Assembly: GCF_020509005.1 (NCBI RefSeq)
Contig: NC_063023.1
Location: forward strand, 2,170,001 to 2,234,000
Direction of reading: 5' to 3'
DNA: 64,000 nt
DNA from: Fulvia fulva
Taxonomy: Eukaryota > Ascomycota > Dothideomycetes > Mycosphaerellales > Mycosphaerellaceae
Part shown: one piece after another, positions 44,148 through 56,297 of the stretch
Layout: the number at the start of each line of letters is the position of its first letter
Position numbering within the stretch: the stretch's first letter is position 1
Notes under the pieces: model-generated
The model's database searches: none
What the model was told of the DNA's origin: nothing
What the model saw: the letters and a program-made list of their open reading frames with translations, nothing else
Translations under genes and position numbers: made by a program

Positions 44148-45203
44148 ATGGCAGAATTCTCCGAATACGGCGGCGCAAGCGATGAGCTCACCCAGCTTCT
44201 CGCGACGCTTCCAGCTCCACCTGAGCAGACTCTGGAAGAGCTCAAAAGGACTGTCAACGAGGGCCGAGAGAATGCGGCTCGAGAAGAGATGAAGGCTCTC
44301 GCCAGCCAAGTCCATATCAAGGATCACTCCATCCCGACTCGAGATGGCTATGCATTGGAAGCACGGAGCTATCGCTCAATCTCTCGCGCGGCGGACAAGA
44401 CTTTACCGATCTACATCCACTACCACGGCGGCGGCTTCCTCTTCGGTACTCTCTCCTCAGAAGATGCCACTTGCTCCCGCATCGCCGTAGATGTTGAAGT
44501 CGTGGTCTTGAACGTCAACTACCGCCACACACCGGAGCACCTCTTCCCAACGCCAATGCACGATTCCGAAGATGCATACGACTGGGCCTTCTCCAGCGCT
44601 GCAGAATTCCATGGAGATCCCAGCAGGATTGTAATCGGCGGGATCTCAGCAGGTGGTCAACTCGCAGCAAGTCTCGCTCAGACGAAGCACCGCGAGAACG
44701 GACCTTCATACAAAAGTCTGAAAGGACAGGTCCTGATGATTCCATGCCTGGTGCATCCAGACTGCTACGAGCCGGTGCGGAAGCAGATGAAGTCGCCAGA
44801 GATCTCATCGTACAAGGAGAACGAGTTTGCCCCGATCTTGCCAGTCAGTAGGATGAAGATGTTCACGAAGCTGCTCTTTTCCGAGATACCAGCTTTGGAC
44901 GACAGGAGAGCGAATCCTGGAGGTGCTTCGCCAGAGGATCTGAAGGGCCTGCCGCCTGCGACCTTTGGTATTGCTGGTCTTGATCCACTGCGGGATGAGG
45001 CCATTCTGTACGCGAAGCTGTTAACCGAGCAGGGTGTGCCGACGGATGTGCATTTGTTCAGAGGTGTGCCGCATGGATTTCGCAGGTTTGGGGATAAGCT
45101 GGCTGCCAGCAAGCATTGGGATGAGGTTATGCATAATGGTATACGCTGGGCGTTGAGTCAGCCGAAGCCTGTGGATGCCATGAGTGTCAGAGTACATGGA
45201 TAG
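44148..45203 (+). CDS. Alpha/beta hydrolase of the hormone-sensitive-lipase family
   Basis: The single-exon frame has 351 residues. The oxyanion motif HGGGF begins at His93. The nucleophile Ser167 is in GGISAGG, the acid is Asp279 in GLDPLRDE and the catalytic His309 is in GVPHGF: a complete HSL-family triad. There is no signal peptide, so it is probably cytosolic. Such enzymes hydrolyse short- to medium-chain esters or lactones in detoxification and secondary metabolism. The gene lies about 600 bp downstream of the small secreted protein gene on the same strand, with no sign of co-regulation. Confidence 0.92.
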   Translation: MAEFSEYGGASDELTQLLATLPAPPEQTLEELKRTVNEGRENAAREEMKALASQVHIKDHSIPTRDGYALEARSYRSISRAADKTLPIYIHYHGGGFLFGTLSSEDATCSRIAVDVEVVVLNVNYRHTPEHLFPTPMHDSEDAYDWAFSSAAEFHGDPSRIVIGGISAGGQLAASLAQTKHRENGPSYKSLKGQVLMIPCLVHPDCYEPVRKQMKSPEISSYKENEFAPILPVSRMKMFTKLLFSEIPALDDRRANPGGASPEDLKGLPPATFGIAGLDPLRDEAILYAKLLTEQGVPTDVHLFRGVPHGFRRFGDKLAASKHWDEVMHNGIRWALSQPKPVDAMSVRVHG

Positions 45204-48200
45204 ATGCGAATCGCAAGTAATGGCGATCCTATATGGTCGTGTACAGTCGACCAGGTGGAGAACGAGTTGCAAAGGCTGGTGCATAGCAGGACTACGAGAG
45301 CGCGTCAGCATACCGAGCCGATGCGATGACTTCGACTGTGCCGAGCGAGGCCACGCATCGTGATCTTGCTCGTGTGGTATTATAGATGATCTGTAATCAG
45401 CAATAGATAGAGCAAGTTCTTCTTTTGGGTCACGCGTACTTCGCGTTCATCATCGTGGTGCTCGCAATTCGTCAAGACGATTTTGGGGCTTGTAGGGCAG
45501 ATCATGTACCTAGTCCCGTGGGGTCATGATCCCGCAGACATTGGCATACTGGTCGCTTTCCCGCAGTCAATACCGCCCTATGATGTGCCGTTCGAGGGAG
45601 GGTATGCTGATGCTCAATTTGTCTCCCGCTGTCCTTGACAACCATATCGCATAAGGACCGCGTCGGCCCACTCCAAGTTGAAGCCTCAAGAGGTCCCAAG
45701 CCAGCGCTTCAGCACGCCTAGAAGGTAGTCGCTCAACAATCTCGACTGACTCACCTCTCCAACTCACCAAGCGCAGTGAGTAGCTTTACGATCGATACCG
45801 CAGTCCCACCACCGAGAATTTCCCTCGCACATGCAACTGTCTCACTCCTCGGACACGACACGGTGATAAATGCACGGACCGCATCTCGAATCCGAGGCTC
45901 GACGTTAACGTGCTCAACACTCAAGCCGGCTCCGACCGATAGACTAGCGTCCTGGTTCGGCGACTGGCATAAAAATACCAGCCACGTTGGTCGGCGTCTC
46001 GAGTGGCGTGAGGTGGAAGATAGGATCCCTGATCCCGCAGCACGCGCAGCTAGCCACCTACGCGATGTATCCGGCGCCAGCATGCTCTGAAACAATCTCA
46101 GGACCCCAGACTAGTTGGGCATGCCGTCGAAAGGTTCGGCTGTTACAGCCTTGCTGGCCTGGTTGACGCGATCTTAGACATGGCTACCGACCACACACTA
46201 CCGACCACGTTATGCAGATCCTGGAGAGTTTGGGCGGCAAGCGGGCGGCGCCGATGCCCATATGTAAGGAGGAGTTGTTGACGAAGGTTGAACAGCGATG
46301 TTGTTCGGACTTTGCGAGGTTGCGTTTCCGCGCTGGCAGAACTTCGTCTTCATGCCAGAGAGTGGTGAGTAGGCCCGAGTGTGTGCCCAAGGCATTGATG
46401 ATCAGGCAAGCTCTCCAGTGTACAGTATCGTGCGTGAGGCTCTGCTCTGTTGTGGTAGTGTCGTCAGCACGCAGAAGGATTCACGGTAAACAACTCGTGA
46501 GCGTTACACCGCTGCAACGAAGGCCGAGAAGATCCCGCTGGATAGACTTTCGAAACTCGTCACACTCCATTCCATCAATGTTGTCGCCCACGTCGTCGAG
46601 GAGGAATTCCCCAAACATTCTCTGTACCGCGATAACGTGGAGAGTATGTTGCATACATAGTCTTTTCGGGACTTGATAGCAGATGCTGTCCTTGTCTATG
46701 CGACATGGTTATAAATACAAGGCCGACCGTTTCACCACATTCCAAAGCCATTGATCTGCATGCTCGCCGGAACCTCGGCCATCTCTTGCATTTTGCGCCC
46801 ACTTCGCCCACACGGAGCCAGCCGCTTTGACAGCTGTAATGGACGAATTGAGTGAGGAGTGCATATCGATGGAATCTGAAGCGGTTGGTGATAGCTGCGG
46901 CGCAATGCGCGATGAAGTCGTCCCTTGATAGGTGTTCCTAAAGGGGAACGTTGGTTCTCCATAATCGTGACCCTTGCGAGACCCCTATCAGCAGTCACAG
47001 TCGTCGGTATCGGGAATTGCCAGCTACGCGAGCTGTGGATATGGACCGTGTCGAAAAGGAACTCAACAATCTGCCTTCACTGAACTGTCTGTGGCCTCAT
47101 CAAGCAGTCAGAGTTGGCACCTGCTGATATTATGCGACCTTGCCGCCGTCCGAGACACTCGGTGCGCCACATCTGGTGGGTTAGGAGCGCTGCTTTCATC
47201 GTTTCGAGCTTACGGCTTCCCCACGTGGCGCTTACAATCCTTGTAGTTGTCTCTGGCAGCACGACATGATGCACTCCACACAATGCGCAGACTCGCAGTA
47301 TCAAGGCACGAACAAGCGCGACTGACCGCGTCATTGGAGCGCGTTGCTGCAGTTCGAAAGTGCCGCATGCGTGCGTCGTTGACGAGGCGGCAGCTTCTCC
47401 TAATGGTACGGTAGCGATGGTCGTGTAGGACAATGCGCGCGATCGAGATGTCTGGAGCGGCGCTTTGCGTGGCGGTGGCGGCGTGCGACCAAAGCTGCTG
47501 AGGAGGTGGTCTCCATGTTCTTTGACAACAGCTGGCTGATTTGGCGCTCGTTGTGGTTGTGAGGGCGCTTCGCGCAGCGACGATCATCATCACACTGATC
47601 AGCACAAAGGAAGGGCAGTTTGTGTGGATCTGCCCTACTCTGCACCAAAATTGCGTATCTGTGATACGCGAGAGGAGGGCACGGCTCACTTGACGGCGCG
47701 ACTCTGGCGCCCTTTGTCGTGCTGCAGTCTGCACAGTCGGTGGCCGTGTGGAGTTGCATGTTTGCTTTCAACAAGCTCGACGAGGCCGCCTGGTGTTGTG
47801 TTTCAAGATTGCATGCGAGCTCATCAATGCTGGCCACGGAAGGACGAGTTGGAATGTGCCGAGTGAGATTGGCCGTCAAAGCTCCTCATTTGCAGCAGGC
47901 TGCAGCAGTAGTGCGTGGGGTGATGTTCTTTGTATAGTGTGTTCAGTGGGCCCGTGGCAGACTAGTAGTAGGCGAAACCTCTCCGCATGAACGCAATGGG
48001 GCCGAAGCTACATGTAGACTGATACGCATTCTGGAGTCACGGAGTGGACTGGGCTGTCGTTGAGGTGGCGACAGTGGCACACACTCGATGATAAGCGACT
48101 TGTTCAGCTGCTGGGGCGGGCCTCGATGCCATGACCACCAACAACGACTCGGCGCAATGGTTGACGACTCGGAGAAATGCTGACATGTCACCCTTCCCGT

Positions 48201-49575
48201 GGTCTGATGTGGATGGCGACCACGTTTGAGGCGTATGTGGCTTGTTCTGGAACTAGGGGACGTATACATAATACGGTATAAGATGTACTGTAGCTCTGGC
48301 TCTGGCCCGTACCGCTGCCCCTTCCAGCGAAGGGTTTACACCTGGGCAGTATGCAGCTGGCAAACTCTCGCGCAGTGTCGCTGTTGCCGATGTGCATAGC
48401 AATTGTCTGTGCGCGATTGTGCGCGACAGGAGCGAAGGCAACTGGGTGTGAGCAGGTAGCCGCCAACATCGAGCCATTGCTATGCTCATGCTCATGCGGA
48501 GTCTGTCCCAGCACCGTGAAAAGCCAAGTCGATAATGCTTTGACGATGGCTCCTGCGCGACGATGTCACAGTCATCTGACTTGTTCGCTGATCACGACGA
48601 TCCGGCAGCAACCAGACAGACAAAGCACGAACGAGCCAACAGAAACGTCTCCTTAGCTGGCAAGCACGCAACAAACGGGTGGAGCCGCTCTCGCTGTGTG
48701 TCAGGGAGAACGAGAAAATGTTGCAACTCGCTTCCACTTCCCTGCCCTCTCGTGCCTCTCTGCCTCACACGCGCTAGTCTGTATTTGCCTCGATGCCTGC
48801 CTGAGCAGGTGGACCGCGTCGGGACTCAGCTCGTCCGAAGCGTCTCACTCGTCTCAGCGCCAGCTGGGGTCCTCACCAACGATGCACACTCAAACTGCAC
48901 TCGCTCGACTGGCTGCATAGCAACCCCAGAGCGCTGGGAATGATTGAGCCACATCTGCAGCGTTGCCCTACCGAACCTCGCCGTCGTCCGCGAGCCTGCC
49001 TGACTGCGTGTGAGCAGCAGGGCGGAAACATGCGGGCCCTAGCCATCCCACGTCTCTTGGTGCTGCACCTATCGTCACCTGCATGAAAGTGAGCATGGGC
49101 CATGATCATCCAAGCCGCCAACGTGCACGAGGACACTGGAGGACGTTTTCTGCTCTGCGCTCTGATTCGCTGCGTCTGACGATAGTCCAGCTTGTTCCTG
49201 AGCTGCTGGACAGCCCTCGCAACGAAGGCAGCTCGCAAAGGCCTCTTCTCCGCTTTCCATTAATACCTACCCATCCTCCCTCATCGTTGGAGTGCATTGC
49301 TTCATACACCATCCCACGAACAGAGCACACCATTGCAGGCCATATGCCGCACAATCGGGGACGTTGATCACGACTCTCACCTCACGCCATATCAGTGCAC
49401 TCGGCGTCACGCTATTGCGCCATACCGTCCGTGCCCACTGTGATTCATCACTGTCCTTGAAATATCAGCAACATTTCCACCGCGGCAAACATTCTTGCTT
49501 CCTTCTTCTACATCACACTACAATACTTTACCGTCGCCGATTCAACAATCTCGTCGAAAACACACTACCACAAAC
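45204..49575. other. Long gene-poor region with possible coding remnants
   Basis: Many overlapping frames occur on both strands but none is convincing. On the plus strand, short stretches in different frames look like former protein: about 46,295-46,370 (FGLCEVAFPRWQNFVFMPES) and about 46,500-46,650 (KIPLDRLSKLVTLHSINVVA, then HVVEEEFPKHSLYRDNVESM). They may be exons of an unrecognised or decayed gene. The minus-strand frame 45,751-46,095 is similarly suggestive only. From 47,000 to 49,500 nothing is recognised apart from a CT-rich run before the Ecl1-like gene. Confidence 0.35.
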
Positions 49576-50010
49576 ATGGACTGCTTCCAGGACTTCTGCC
49601 TCTTCTGTGACCGCGAATCACTCGATGGCCCATACTGCTCGCAACAATGCAAACTCGCAGACCTTGAGAAGTCGAGCAATTCGATCCCCAGCTCACCAAC
49701 ATCACCGACTTCTTCATACAAGCTCGCACCGGCCTACAACTTCCAGCCACAACGGACTCCAGGCCACGATGCACATGCACCCACGAGTCAATCATCCCGC
49801 CCCCGCTCCAACTACTTCATGTGGACCGAACAAAGCAACAACGACGCACGGCAACTGACTCCGTCGTCCTCAAGGACGTCACTATCATCGACATCGAGCA
49901 ACGCTACAACGGCCGGTGGCTACTCGGCCAATGCAAAACAACAACTACACGACTACTTTTCTTCTTTCGACCAAGCCAGGGCAGCGAAACGACGATCAAG
50001 CCTCAGATGA
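49576..50010 (+). CDS. Ecl1-family small zinc protein (life-span regulatory factor-like)
   Basis: The single-exon frame has 144 residues. The N-terminus carries a four-Cys zinc motif, CLFC (8-11) and YCSQQC (20-25) followed by KLADLE, characteristic of the fungal Ecl1 (extender of chronological lifespan) family. The remainder is Ser/Thr/Pro-rich and disordered, ending in a short helix (LHDYFSSFDQARAAKRRSSLR region). In fission yeast, Ecl1-type proteins act in starvation response, sulphur and zinc sensing and lifespan. The same role here is inferred from the motif only. The start is chosen at the ATG directly before the Cys motif; the longer frame upstream has no similarity. Confidence 0.75.
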   Translation: MDCFQDFCLFCDRESLDGPYCSQQCKLADLEKSSNSIPSSPTSPTSSYKLAPAYNFQPQRTPGHDAHAPTSQSSRPRSNYFMWTEQSNNDARQLTPSSSRTSLSSTSSNATTAGGYSANAKQQLHDYFSSFDQARAAKRRSSLR

Positions 50011-52491
50011 TGACAGCCACTGGAGCACTTTGACGACAATGGCGTCCGTCCTTGACTGGCCTTTGTGGACGTAACCCACCTGGCACGAATACCGGTACTA
50101 CTCTTCGACCCTCTTGTGTTGGAATTCTGTAACTGCTACCTTGATCGCGATTACTACACGGCTTCTTGATCCAGGCATCAGGGAAGCTAGGCATCTGTTT
50201 AACGGCTGTACAACTAAAAGCATTTTCTTGGGAATTGGGACCTTGTTTGCCGAAACGAAAACTTAGCTGCTGAAGATGGGGAATCTGGCGCAACGTTGGA
50301 ATGGCCGGTGAGCCAATTGCATGAACGGAATGGGTGTTTCAGCATCAGAAAGGGTCCAGCTCGCTACTCTTTGTGTTGATGTTTGTGTGTTTGTCTAGCA
50401 TGAAGGAAGGAAGGAGGATACCCTTGCTTGAGCGATTTTCTGTTTCTTTGCTTACAGCACTCTGTGGTTCGGCTTGTTGCGGGCTTGCGCAATGAGAATG
50501 TTTCAGCATTGGAGAAGAAAAGCCTTCCCAGTCAGATGGAATGGGGTACTGCACTGCACGGCACGGTGACAGCGGGAGTTTCAGAGACTGTTCAACGTGC
50601 CACTTGTCTCCAGAGAGGCTCTGCCAGCTGGCAACGTTGGGACGGCGGGTTTGCCTCGGAAGCCGAGGGAGGTGGTTCCAGTCCTTTGGGCTGGGAACAG
50701 AACAGAACAGAATAGAACACTTGGTTCTAATGAATGAAAAAGACCCTTTTGCATACCTTGCAACTTTTCTTGTGTCTCCAACAAAATCCATCTTCCTTGT
50801 GATCGATGTCTACAAAGCTGCTGTCCAACCCATCAAACCTTGATGGCGAGCAGCAGCCGTGAGCTGTAAGCTTAGGCAATCCTCATGGATATCCCATTTC
50901 CCCGACCTTCGATTGGCACATCATAGTGGTGAGCTGCAATTGCCATGGGCGCACATTGATGACATCGTCCTGCGTGGTTACAGGAGCAAATGTCGTGCTC
51001 CGCGGTCGGTAGTGAGTGATGGTGAGCTGTCCGAGTGGCACCAGTCAAAGGCAGCGAGGGTCGGTGTCGTGTAGTCTACAACACACCACCGGCGGCCGAC
51101 TCGTTTGACGCTTTCCCCCGCCTCTTTGGCCAACCTCTCATCAAGCTCTGCATCAGTAGTCCATAGCCGCAACGGGCTAGTTTCGAGGTATTTTCACGAT
51201 TGGCCATCAAGTTTCTCACTTTCCAAATGCCTCTCAGCAGGTACCCCTTCGGCGCGATCGTGAGCGAGCGACTCGCTGGTGACTAGACTATCAGTGAGCG
51301 TCGCTTGCGCGAAGCTTCTCCATCGTAGTGGATGCGTCGATTGCTGCGATTGCGAGCATGGCCCACGTTTCTCGTAATGCGCAGCAGTGTACATGTAGGG
51401 TGGAGGAGAACTCTCATCGGGAAAGATCTTCCATGAAGAGGCATGTGGGCGATAGAATATTGGACAAGGGAGTCGCCTCGTTGCGATTGGTGTGTCACAG
51501 ATCGCGGCTGCGCGAAGCGATCTTGGTCGAGCCGCGCGTGCCGTGCCTATCCTGCCTTCTTATCATCACTTCCGTCAGGGATTGTTTTCTAGTCGATAGT
51601 GACGGCCATGTTGGATATTGCCAGATCTTCGTACGGGCCATCCAGGCGCGCGAGCCGTTCCCAGCAAGATTTTTCTGGCCGATGTGAGTGAACACCGCCA
51701 CCAAGGTGGGAACCACCAGGTGTGACCAACAGAGTCAAGTCTGGTGGCACGAAATCAAGACCATCATCACCTGAAGTGGAGTGCCACACAAAAACTACTA
51801 CTCGGAAGAATCTCCGAGGACTCCATCATACGACTCCATCACCTGCCAGATCGAAATTGCGTGCCGTGCGATTCGGAGACTCGCCTGATTCTTGCAGGGG
51901 CATCACCTCGCTTGGGAGGTATTAGCATCATTGGACCATTGTTTTACCTTATATGGATGCCTCGGGTTGGGAAGCGAGGAGACTAATTCTGGGATATCTT
52001 GGTTGTGATCTGGAAGGGGGTGCTGTGAGATCTGGATGTGATAGGATGGAGGTGTGCTTGCATTGTTTGTCTAGGGTGCTGGGGTGGATCTTGTTGGTGG
52101 CGTGTCGCTTCGAGGGATTCGGTTGTCTGGACATCATGGTGATGTTGAGCATGAACTGAAGCGAGCGAGAAGCTGGCAGGTATGCAAGGCTAGCGTATGA
52201 ACAGGCGCTGAGGGCATGAAACGAGACGTTGTCCGAAATGCCTCAGATCTAGATTGATGGTCACAGGCTTCGACCACATCACTCTTGCCACTGTGTGCTC
52301 ACACTATCTATGGCTTCTTGGCTTCTGAAGCTCCCCTTCCTCTCGTCCGCGGAGTAGACGCTGCTTGGCGTCTCGGATGGACCTGTGGCACCGTCACGTT
52401 TCGTGATCACCAGATGCGCACCTTCTCTTGCAAAGAAGGTGTTGTCGACAGAGATAGCATCATGGCCTTCCCAGTGCTGCTAACATCAGTC
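50011..52491. other. Intergenic region
   Basis: Frames such as 50,345-50,791 minus and 51,328-51,687 plus lack motifs. A short (GAACA)n run is present at about 50,696-50,719. Nothing else is recognised. Confidence 0.4.
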
Positions 52492-53381
52492 TCAGGCTGT
52501 ACCATCAGAAGCATCAAAACCTACCAGGTACCAAAAGACGACGGCCACGAACAGATCCCCACCAAGAATGTTGCCCAACAGCGCTGGCAGCATGGACTTC
52601 CAGATGTAATACCAAACCGATATCTTCAGATCCTCCAGCCAGATCGCCAGCGGGATGAAGAACATGTTGGCCACAACATGGTCCAAGCCGAGTGCCACGA
52701 ATGCGAAGGTAGGTCACCATCTGGCCGTCACTTTGCTGAAGTCCTCTTGGCCATATATGCAAGAAAGCATGCCAGACACACGAGCCAATTCGCGCCTATG
52801 CCACGAAGGAAGATCATATGCCAGTCGGGAGACACGATCTTCTTATCCGCGTTCAAGATAGCCTGAGATCGGTATGGCTCCGAGTCGAAGATGCCGCCGT
52901 ACCCAATGATGAAGACCACCACGAAGAGACAGCCCAGCATAATACTCCAGAATGTCACGGACCAGTGTATGAGCATGCGTGGTATGCTAAGTCTGCGTTG
53001 CAGTACTGACAACGTTGTGAACTATCCATCATCAGACTTATCCATTTCGATCCACCTGGCTGCCAAACTCACCATAAAGCTGCCGGTGCAGAGATCAACC
53101 CCAGACGTCAACACCATAACGAGGCCGATTGGAAAAACCAGCGCTCCGATCATCCTGATGAGCCCGGGCGCGTTCTCTTGGAACCAGGGCGCCGTGCTGG
53201 TGCTCAACGACACCGCGCATGCGAAGGAGAGCAGCATACCAGCAATCATGCAGCTCAGGAACATCTTGTCGATGCGCATGTGTGCCTTGTAGACGCCTGC
53301 TCGGCCACATAGCTCGATGGTCTCCTTTGGCGTGTAGGCATTGATGCCACTGACGATCTGGACCTGCTCTGTTGGTTGCAT
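52492..53381 (-). pseudogene. Formate/nitrite transporter (FNT family), disrupted
   Basis: Minus strand. Exon 1 is 53,381-53,073; a 51-nt intron occupies 53,022-53,072 (GTGAGT...GGATAG) and the second exon starts at 53,021. FNT hallmarks: SGVDLCTGSFM, GANWLVCLACF, LGLDHVVANMFFIP and LGNILGGDLFVAVVFWYL, in about six hydrophobic segments. These pentameric channels move formate, nitrite or related small anions across the plasma membrane. Two lesions lie together: an apparent 2-bp (AT) insertion in TATATGG near 52,750-52,760 shifts the frame, and TGA at about 52,709-52,711 replaces the second Trp of a WWPTFAF motif. After these the frame runs cleanly to the C-terminus. Sequencing error could explain the indel but not the TGA. 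Confidence 0.8.
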
Positions 53382-55061
53382 GGTTCAGAGGATCCGTATC
53401 TCGCACCAACAATGACCTCGGAGAGGACAGACTGGCATTGCCATCAAATGAATGTCATACTCCACACTTTCCGGCTGGAGTCTGCAGTGCTAATATGGAG
53501 ACGAAACAGCCACGCAGCACAACGAAAACTTCATTCCTGCTCATGTGAGGTTTCCGTGATACTTCCACGCTTTACTAGGTATCAGGCGATTGCTTTGAGA
53601 CATCGCTGTTACATCACTTGGCTGGTCGTTAACCACGCGCCTTGGAGCCAAGGGCTGTCGACAAAATCCATTGCCGGTCGGGTCCTTGTAACAAATGACC
53701 TTTGCAGTCGGGTTCTCCAGATCACGGAGCTTAGGCAACATGCGAGCGCTTCGCGTAGGTCGCTATAATCCATACATCGCTTTGAAACGCCGGACGGTTT
53801 CAACAATGATGTTTTTGAAGACAATGAATGATACGCTCGGCGGCAACGAATTTTGTAGACAGCCCTTAGGCCCTTGGCTGTAAGGTCTAGGCTGTAGGTA
53901 ACAGTTGAGCCGGAGATCTCCCTACACCAGTCCATCTCTGTACCATCGTTGGTGGTTACCAAGCCCAAGGACGATGTCGTGTCGTAAGGAGACAGCCAAG
54001 AAGGTCAGGAGTATTGTGAAATATGGTAGAGGATCCATCGCGGATGTTGGTAGATGGGGCATGTCCAGTTGCCGGATATACTGGTCAGAGCTGCAGTGCC
54101 TTGGCTGACTGGTCTCTACATAGAAAGGACTCGTTCACGGCGATGCAGACCATTGATCATATCGCACTACGATGCGTGACGGTAGCGGACTTGCGCCTTG
54201 AAGCTGATGCCAGAACGTCGAGATGGTCACCACACGTTTGGTGTCACGCGATAGTTGTACTATCCGTCCAAAGGAGAGGACGCAGTGACTAAGTCCTCGG
54301 ATGTTCGGTCACGGGCTAAGTACGTTGTTCTTGTTCTTCGTCTCGCAAATGCTGACATGGCGGTAAGCGTCTCGACAGGGCCTTTGTCAGTTGCAGTAAA
54401 ATGATATGCTGAAAGGCCGATGTCCTTATTGAAGTGAGCGAAGGGCAGCGCTCCTACGACTTGAGAAAGATCGTAGGCATCGTCGCAATATGCATATGCA
54501 TATGCTCGTCGTCGCAATGTGCTCTCACGTATTGCAAAATTGTAAATTCTTTTTTAAATAATAAGCGTCCTAGCAGGATTTGGCAGCGAGGGCTCTTATC
54601 CAGCGACCCACCCCCACTGGGCACAGACCGCATACACATACATGCGGATTAACACGGCGAGGCAACAGGTGACAGATTCTGATTGTTATTCTCGCTACGG
54701 GAGCTTTACGGACATGCTCCGTTCACTCCGGCTCGCAAGCGCGCCTCGTTCACTTTCGCATGCCCTCCAAGCTGCCCTTCGCTCAATAATATCCCGTGGC
54801 GAGCACAAAGGCACAAAGGCACATAGTCCGGTGCACCAAGGATAGAATCGTTGCCTTTGTTTGGAACTCGCCTTCTTTGATCGTCCTTCAGCAGAGCTCG
54901 ATGGTGGACTTGATGCCTGCCAGGCTCGCTTTGTCAAGCAAAAGATGTTTATACATGCTTTTCACCACGAGGGCATTATCCTTATCGACTTCGAGTACCG
55001 CGTGCTTTCCCTATTGCATTTCCTACAGTTCTACTTGCAGCCGGTCTGCCTTTCCTTCATC
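53382..55061. other. Intergenic region
   Basis: No gene is recognised. Frames at 53,609-53,968 minus and 54,642-54,845 plus are short and featureless. The in-frame extension upstream of 55,062 is treated as 5' leader. Confidence 0.4.
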
Positions 55062-56297
55062 ATGGCCCCACGTAAGATTGCCAACGATCCTTTTAAAAAG
55101 TTTTGGAAATCCAAGTTTGTAAAAGTGGAGGAAACCACTGACAGTACGCTGGCGTACAGTGCCCTAACTAATGCAGTGCATCCCGTCTTCGGACCAACGC
55201 AATGGACGAACCTTCCAGTCGGCGGCTGGGACGTCGTTGAGCAGTCATGTAAGCTTGCGAGTCTTTTCTTTCAATCTGCAGCGCTCAGACCTTTCTGGGC
55301 AACACTCATTTGCTACAGTGATCCGGAGACAGCATCTGATCAGAAAAAGCAATTTTCCCTTGCGGCCTTTGGGGGCATCGACGCCACTCAGCAGGCACAG
55401 ATCGATGAAGTCCTCAACGAGGATCTACCGACACACCTGAAGTTCAAGATTGACGAGAAGACCTTGATTGGCGCCCATTGTCAAGAAAACGGAACTTCGA
55501 TGTGTTGCGGCTATCATACGCAAGCAGAGGGTCGTAATAGCAACGTCTTCGTCGCCAAATCGACGTATCAAGCACTACAAAAGGCCCAGTCTCCAGAGGC
55601 GACAGATATCGTCGAACTGACATGGCTCAGGTTCCACCTCGCGGTAAACATGGTTCATGAGGTCGCTCATGCCTTGCGGAACGCCACTGACGCTTCCGAA
55701 GAGGAAGAACCATTCTTCGGCGATGCCATCATATCAGAGATTGGATTTGAACTGGAGAAGTGTCTCTTCGGCGGCCCGATTATGGCAATTTGGGCAGATG
55801 AAGACAATAAGTACAGCAAACACGATGGGACCAAGAGTAATCTCATGGGCCTGGTGGTTCAGTTCGAGTGGCCTTACCAACAGCTCGTGACAGAGTACGA
55901 CCTGGAATACAGAACAATGGGTAAAAGGCGGGATCCACGAGACGTACGGGAACTCGATCTGGCCTGGAGAATCAGCATTACTTTATTTGCGAAGTTCTTC
56001 AGCGACGCTTTCTGGCAGAGCGTCGATCAGGAAGACATGGAAGCCTTTCATCCACCACATACATGCGGCTATACATTTCGCGTGGACGACAAGGCATACT
56101 TTGAGCCGGTATGCCGAGCAGATGACGAAGCCCCGTACCTAGGCATGACACATCATCGAGATGCCGATGGCGTTATACTTCCTGGCCAGGCTGCGGGTCC
56201 TGCTCGGCCGGCACTCTCACGTCGTGTCTTCGGGGGTAGGATTACGAAACCCGGGAAAGAGGGAACTCGTCGCTCGACACGGAATAAATCTGCTTGA
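55062..56297 (+). CDS. Unrecognised protein with an HEVAH zinc-metallopeptidase-like motif
   Basis: Single exon, 411 residues from the ATG of MAPRKIANDPFKKFW; the frame extends 67 codons further upstream, but that part looks non-coding. Residues 199-203 are HEVAH within a hydrophobic helix (LAVNMVHEVAHALR), followed about 25 residues later by SEIGFELE (225-230), which could supply a third glutamate ligand as in gluzincins or SprT-like proteins. No other family feature is recognised. The C-terminus is basic and disordered. There is no signal peptide. A metallopeptidase function is only inferred from the HExxH motif. Confidence 0.7.
   Translation: MAPRKIANDPFKKFWKSKFVKVEETTDSTLAYSALTNAVHPVFGPTQWTNLPVGGWDVVEQSCKLASLFFQSAALRPFWATLICYSDPETASDQKKQFSLAAFGGIDATQQAQIDEVLNEDLPTHLKFKIDEKTLIGAHCQENGTSMCCGYHTQAEGRNSNVFVAKSTYQALQKAQSPEATDIVELTWLRFHLAVNMVHEVAHALRNATDASEEEEPFFGDAIISEIGFELEKCLFGGPIMAIWADEDNKYSKHDGTKSNLMGLVVQFEWPYQQLVTEYDLEYRTMGKRRDPRDVRELDLAWRISITLFAKFFSDAFWQSVDQEDMEAFHPPHTCGYTFRVDDKAYFEPVCRADDEAPYLGMTHHRDADGVILPGQAAGPARPALSRRVFGGRITKPGKEGTRRSTRNKSA

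Noticed and set aside
47077..49260. Numerous overlapping minus-strand ORFs
   Set aside because: GC-rich chance frames, Ser/Arg-rich in all phases, without motifs; not listed as genes.
54861..55061. 67-codon N-terminal extension of the HEVAH protein
   Set aside because: It lacks coding character and the internal ATG at 55,062 starts a typical basic N-terminus. The extension also begins with a non-ATG-supported context.
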